A stretch of DNA of 8,370 bases from positions 1-8,370 of the forward strand of contig JAIXZF010000114.1 of assembly GCA_027489835.1 (NCBI GenBank). The letters run 5' to 3'. Position 1 is the stretch's first letter, and every line of letters begins with the position of its first letter. Below are positions 6,068 to 8,370 of the stretch, piece by piece. The translations under genes and the position numbers were made by a program. The notes beneath the pieces were generated by a model. That model saw nothing but the letters and a program-made list of their open reading frames with translations, was not told the origin of the DNA and did no database searches. Origin of the DNA: Hyphomicrobiales bacterium. GTDB taxonomy: Bacteria > Pseudomonadota > Alphaproteobacteria > Rhizobiales > Beijerinckiaceae.

Positions 6068-6972
6068 TGCTGCATGCCGCGGCGCTCGGCTACTTTCGCG
6101 AGGTCGCCAGGGCTGGCTCCATCCGCAAGGCGGCCGGTGTGCTCAACGTCGCGGCCAGCGCGCTCAACCGGCAGATCCTCAACCTCGAGGCGCAGCTCGG
6201 CACGCCGCTGTTCGACCGCCTGCCCGGCGGCATGCGGCTGACCGTGGCGGGCGAGCTGCTGCTGCGGCACGTCTCCGACACGCTGCATGATTTCGAGCGC
6301 GTGCGCAGCGCCATCGACGATCTGCGTTCGGCCCGCTCGGGACATGTCTCGATCGCCGCCGTGGATTCCCTGCTGGTCGACTTCCTTCCGCGCGCCATCG
6401 ACCGCTTCCGGGTGGACTTTCCGGCGGTGACCTATTCGGTGATGGCGGTGGCGCCTCCGGATGTCTCCGCGCTGGTCGGGGCCGGCGAGGTCGACATCGG
6501 CTTCACTTTCGTTGGCCGGACGCCGCCTTCGGTGCGGTTCCTCACTGAAATCTCCGCGCCGATCGGCGTGGTGATGCGCGCCGACCATCCGCTGGCCTCC
6601 CGCCTCAGCCTCGGCTTCGACGAGGTGAACCAGTATCCCGTGCTGACGCAATCGGGCCCGCTGCCCAAGGGGGCCGACGTCGACGCGGCCTTCACCACCT
6701 TCAAGGACCAGCTCAAGCCCAAGCTCCAGTCGAACTCCATCCAGATGCTCAAGCTCGCGATCATGCTGAACATGGGCGTGTCCCTGTTCACGCGGCTCGG
6801 CTTCCTGCACGAGATCGAGAACGGCGACATCGCCTGGCGGCCGCTGGAGTCGACGGTCATCAACACGCTCAGGATCGGGCTCGTCGCGCCGGCCCAACGT
6901 GAGCTCTCGCCGCCGGCCGAGCAACTGGCCCGCAGGCTGGCCGACGACCTGCACCGCTTCGCCGCGGTTTGA
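6067..6972 (+). CDS. LysR-family transcriptional regulator, probable operon regulator
   Basis: A 301-residue DNA-binding regulator of standard LysR length. Residues 1-60 form the winged helix-turn-helix: F-R-E-V-A-R-A-G-S-I-R-K-A-A near 10-23, a recognition helix around A-S-A-L-N-R-Q-I, then the typical L-E-x-Q-L-G-T-P-L-F-D-R. The linker helix runs to about residue 90. The C-terminal ligand-binding domain follows, with the usual D-I-G-F at the end of a strand and an R-A-D-H-P-L-A segment. The ligand is probably the imported compound or an intermediate, as is common for LysR regulators of catabolic genes. Many LysR genes are divergent from their targets, but this one is last in the operon and translationally coupled to the hydratase (TGATG overlap), which would make its level follow operon expression. 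Its target site is not proven; the leader at 1-105 is the best candidate. Confidence 0.93.
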   Translation: MLHAAALGYFREVARAGSIRKAAGVLNVAASALNRQILNLEAQLGTPLFDRLPGGMRLTVAGELLLRHVSDTLHDFERVRSAIDDLRSARSGHVSIAAVDSLLVDFLPRAIDRFRVDFPAVTYSVMAVAPPDVSALVGAGEVDIGFTFVGRTPPSVRFLTEISAPIGVVMRADHPLASRLSLGFDEVNQYPVLTQSGPLPKGADVDAAFTTFKDQLKPKLQSNSIQMLKLAIMLNMGVSLFTRLGFLHEIENGDIAWRPLESTVINTLRIGLVAPAQRELSPPAEQLARRLADDLHRFAAV

Positions 6973-7013
6973 GCCCCGCACGGGAGCTGCTATCGGCGAG
7001 CGGGCAGGAAGAG

Positions 7014-7027
7014 GGAGCGGCGGCTCC
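7014..7027 (+). other. Small hairpin after the operon
   Basis: GGAGC (7014-7018) pairs with GCTCC (7023-7027) around a GGCG loop. The stem is only 5 bp with no T-tract, so it is a weak structural candidate. Confidence 0.2.
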
Positions 7028-7045
7028 GGCCGAGTACCGGATCGC

Positions 7046-7063
7046 GCGGCGACATCACGCCGC
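7046..7063 (+). terminator. Possible hairpin terminator or RNA 3'-end structure, no T-tract
   Basis: GCGGCG (7046-7051) and CGCCGC (7058-7063) are perfect inverted repeats around ACATCA. Two or three further pairs are possible beyond a C-T mismatch. It lies about 75 bp after the LysR stop, a plausible place for a 3' end. The missing T-run argues against an efficient intrinsic terminator. Confidence 0.25.
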
Positions 7064-7161
7064 TCGCCACAGCCCGTCATCTCGACACATCAACCGCGTT
7101 GAGGCACACAGTCGGCGATACAAACCCTCAAGACGCAGCGCGTGGACGACAAGCCTGTCAG

Positions 7162-8166
7162 ATGACCGACAAGGGACGCACATTTTCGGTCGCACCGATG
7201 ATGGATTGGACTGACCGGCATTGCCGGGCTTTCCACCGCGTCCTGACGCGCGAGGCCCTGCTCTACAGCGAGATGGTGACGGCCAACGCCGTGGTGCATG
7301 GCGACCGCGAGCGCCTGATCGGTTGGAATCCGGCCGCGGAAGGCCGCGTCGCGCTGCAGCTCGGCGGCAACGATGCCGGCAGGCTCGCCGAGGCCGCGCG
7401 CATCGGCGAGGCGTTTGGCTATGCCGAGATCAACCTCAATTGCGGCTGCCCGTCGGACCGCGTGCAGGGCGGCGCGTTCGGCGCCTGCCTGATGAAGACG
7501 CCGACGATCGTGGCCGAGGCCGTGGCCGCGATGAAGGCGGCGGTCGCGATCCCGGTCACGGTCAAGTGCCGGCTGGGCGTCGATGACCAGGACACCGAGG
7601 AGACGCTGGACGCCTTCGTGGCCATGGTGAAGGCCGCGGGCGCCGATGCGCTGATCGTCCACGCCCGGAAGGCCTGGCTGCAGGGCCTGTCGCCGAAGGA
7701 GAACCGCGAGATCCCTCCGCTCGACCATGACAGGGTGCACAGGCTGAAGGCGGACAACACGGATCTGTCCATCGCCGTCAATGGCGGCCTGCGCCGCATG
7801 GACGAGTGCCGCGCGCATCTGGAGGTGCTCGACGGCGTGATGGTGGGGCGGGAGGCCTACCAGAACCCGGAAATCCTGCTCGACGTCGATCCGACCCTGT
7901 TCGAGGCTTCCGCGCCGGCGGGCGACGTCTTCGAGGCGGTTCAGTCTTACGAACCCTACATCGCGGCGGAGCTGGAGCGGGGCACGCGGCTTCACGCCAT
8001 CACGCGCCATCTCACCGGGCTGTTCACCGGCCGGCAGGGCGCGCGCGCCTTCCGGCAGGGCCTCGCCACGCTGTGCATGGCGCCCGATGCCGGGCTCGAG
8101 CAGTTCCGGGCGGCGGTCGCCCGCGTATCGCGCGAGGCGTCGCCGGGTGCGGCGAGGGCCGCCTGA
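7162..8166 (+). CDS. dusA: tRNA-dihydrouridine synthase A
   Basis: A 334-residue FMN enzyme that reduces uridine to dihydrouridine in the tRNA D-loop, typically U20/U20a in the DusA branch, using NADPH. The flavin-binding TIM barrel opens with F-S-V-A-P-M-M-D-W-T-D-R-H-C at residues 8-21. The catalytic cysteine is Cys96 in C-G-C-P-S-D-R-V-Q, and the DusA-specific H-A-R-K-A-W-L-Q-G-L-S-P-K-E-N-R-E-I-P-P region and the late D-G-V-M-V-G-R-E-A-Y-Q-N-P are all present. The match to E. coli DusA is close along the whole chain. The ATG at 7162 gives a normal N-terminus; a TTG at 7099 would add 21 residues with no family match. No good Shine-Dalgarno precedes 7162, so initiation may be weak or on a short leader. 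The gene is housekeeping and probably unrelated to the operon before it. Confidence 0.95.
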   Translation: MTDKGRTFSVAPMMDWTDRHCRAFHRVLTREALLYSEMVTANAVVHGDRERLIGWNPAAEGRVALQLGGNDAGRLAEAARIGEAFGYAEINLNCGCPSDRVQGGAFGACLMKTPTIVAEAVAAMKAAVAIPVTVKCRLGVDDQDTEETLDAFVAMVKAAGADALIVHARKAWLQGLSPKENREIPPLDHDRVHRLKADNTDLSIAVNGGLRRMDECRAHLEVLDGVMVGREAYQNPEILLDVDPTLFEASAPAGDVFEAVQSYEPYIAAELERGTRLHAITRHLTGLFTGRQGARAFRQGLATLCMAPDAGLEQFRAAVARVSREASPGAARAA

Positions 8167-8167
8167 G

Positions 8168-8370
8168 ATGGCTGCGGCCGAAACCGGAGGCAGGGAGCCG
8201 CGGGATCCCGACTTTGAAGCAAGGGTGCGCGCCAGCTTCGCCCGGCAGGGGCTGATGGCGACGCTGGGCGCAAGCCTCGGCGTCGTGAAGCCCGGCGCCG
8301 TCGAGATCGGGCTCGCCGTGGGCGGCTCGGTCAGCCAGCAGCATGGCTTCGTGCATGCCGGAGCCGTGGC
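8168..8370 (+). CDS. PaaI-like hotdog-fold thioesterase, 5' part only
   Basis: The frame from the ATG at 8168 is open to the window edge: 67 complete codons, truncated by the end of the sequence and not by mutation. After a charged N-terminus (residues 1-19), residues 27-40 read Q-G-L-M-A-T-L-G-A-S-L-G-V-V, then V-E-I-G-L-A-V and Q-Q-H-G-F-V-H-A-G-A-V near 57-67. This is the entry of the PaaI/4HBT hotdog domain, where H-G-x-x-H-x-G leads into the central helix. Family members hydrolyse acyl- or aryl-CoA thioesters. The start follows the dusA stop by one base (TGAGATG), and GCGAGGG at 8152-8158 may serve as ribosome binding site, so it is probably co-transcribed with dusA. The catalytic Asp/Glu of the helix would lie beyond the window. 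Confidence 0.75.
   Translation, partial: MAAAETGGREPRDPDFEARVRASFARQGLMATLGASLGVVKPGAVEIGLAVGGSVSQQHGFVHAGAV

Larger units (their letters stand above)
6973..7161. other. Intergenic region between the operon end and dusA
   Basis: This 189 bp gap should hold the operon's transcription end and the dusA promoter. I see two small hairpins (7014-7027 and 7046-7063) but no run of T, so no intrinsic terminator is called; termination may be Rho-dependent. Bases 7075-7135 are less GC-rich. A TTGAGG at 7099-7104 and a GATACA at 7117-7122 look hexamer-like, but only 12 bp separate them, too short for a standard promoter. An in-frame extension of dusA is open from the TTG at 7099 and shows no similarity I recognise. 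Confidence 0.5.

Noticed and set aside
7099..7122. Possible dusA promoter with TTGAGG and GATACA hexamers
   Set aside because: The 12 bp spacing is too short for a standard sigma-70 promoter, and no alternative pair has good spacing.
1..8370. Mobile elements, CRISPR array, tRNA or rRNA genes
   Set aside because: I found no transposase or integrase motifs, no long terminal repeats, no regularly spaced direct repeats and no tRNA-like cloverleaf or rRNA sequence.

Overview
The window is a GC-rich, densely packed bacterial chromosome segment with all recognisable genes on the + strand. Pervasive long antisense ORFs, GTG and TTG starts, 1-4 bp gene overlaps and a DusA-type tRNA dihydrouridine synthase fit an alphaproteobacterium. 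A Hyphomicrobiales-like soil or host-associated organism is my best guess, but the taxon is inference. I see no tRNA or rRNA genes, CRISPR array, insertion sequence or phage gene.

Layout. Positions 1-105 are a non-coding leader, locally AT-richer, ending in a strong ribosome binding site. Positions 106-6972 hold seven genes in one tight unit: (1) a Tat-exported NMT1/THI5-like substrate-binding protein; (2) its ABC ATPase; (3) its ABC permease, with a TTG start; (4) an FAD-dependent oxidoreductase of the FAD_oxidored type; (5) a class III (CaiB/BaiF) CoA-transferase, with a GTG start; (6) an enoyl-CoA hydratase/isomerase (crotonase); (7) a LysR-type regulator. The six junctions are 12 bp, a 4 bp overlap, 13 bp, a 4 bp overlap, a 1 bp overlap and a 1 bp overlap, which strongly suggests one transcript with translational coupling. 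Positions 6973-7161 are a 189 bp intergenic region with two short hairpins and no T-tract. A separate unit follows: dusA (7162-8166), then, after a single base, the start of a PaaI-like hotdog thioesterase cut off by the window end.

How the genes may work together (inference). The ABC importer brings in an unknown small organic molecule, probably a carboxylate or a precursor of one. The flavoenzyme oxidises it, the CoA-transferase activates the acid using another acyl-CoA as donor, and the crotonase hydrates or isomerises the CoA ester. The LysR protein encoded at the end of the same transcript is the likely regulator. No 3-hydroxyacyl-CoA dehydrogenase, thiolase or acyl-CoA ligase is present in the window, so the pathway must finish elsewhere. 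I do not recognise this gene set as a characterised pathway; the substrate is the main open question. The dusA-thioesterase pair looks like ordinary housekeeping sequence.
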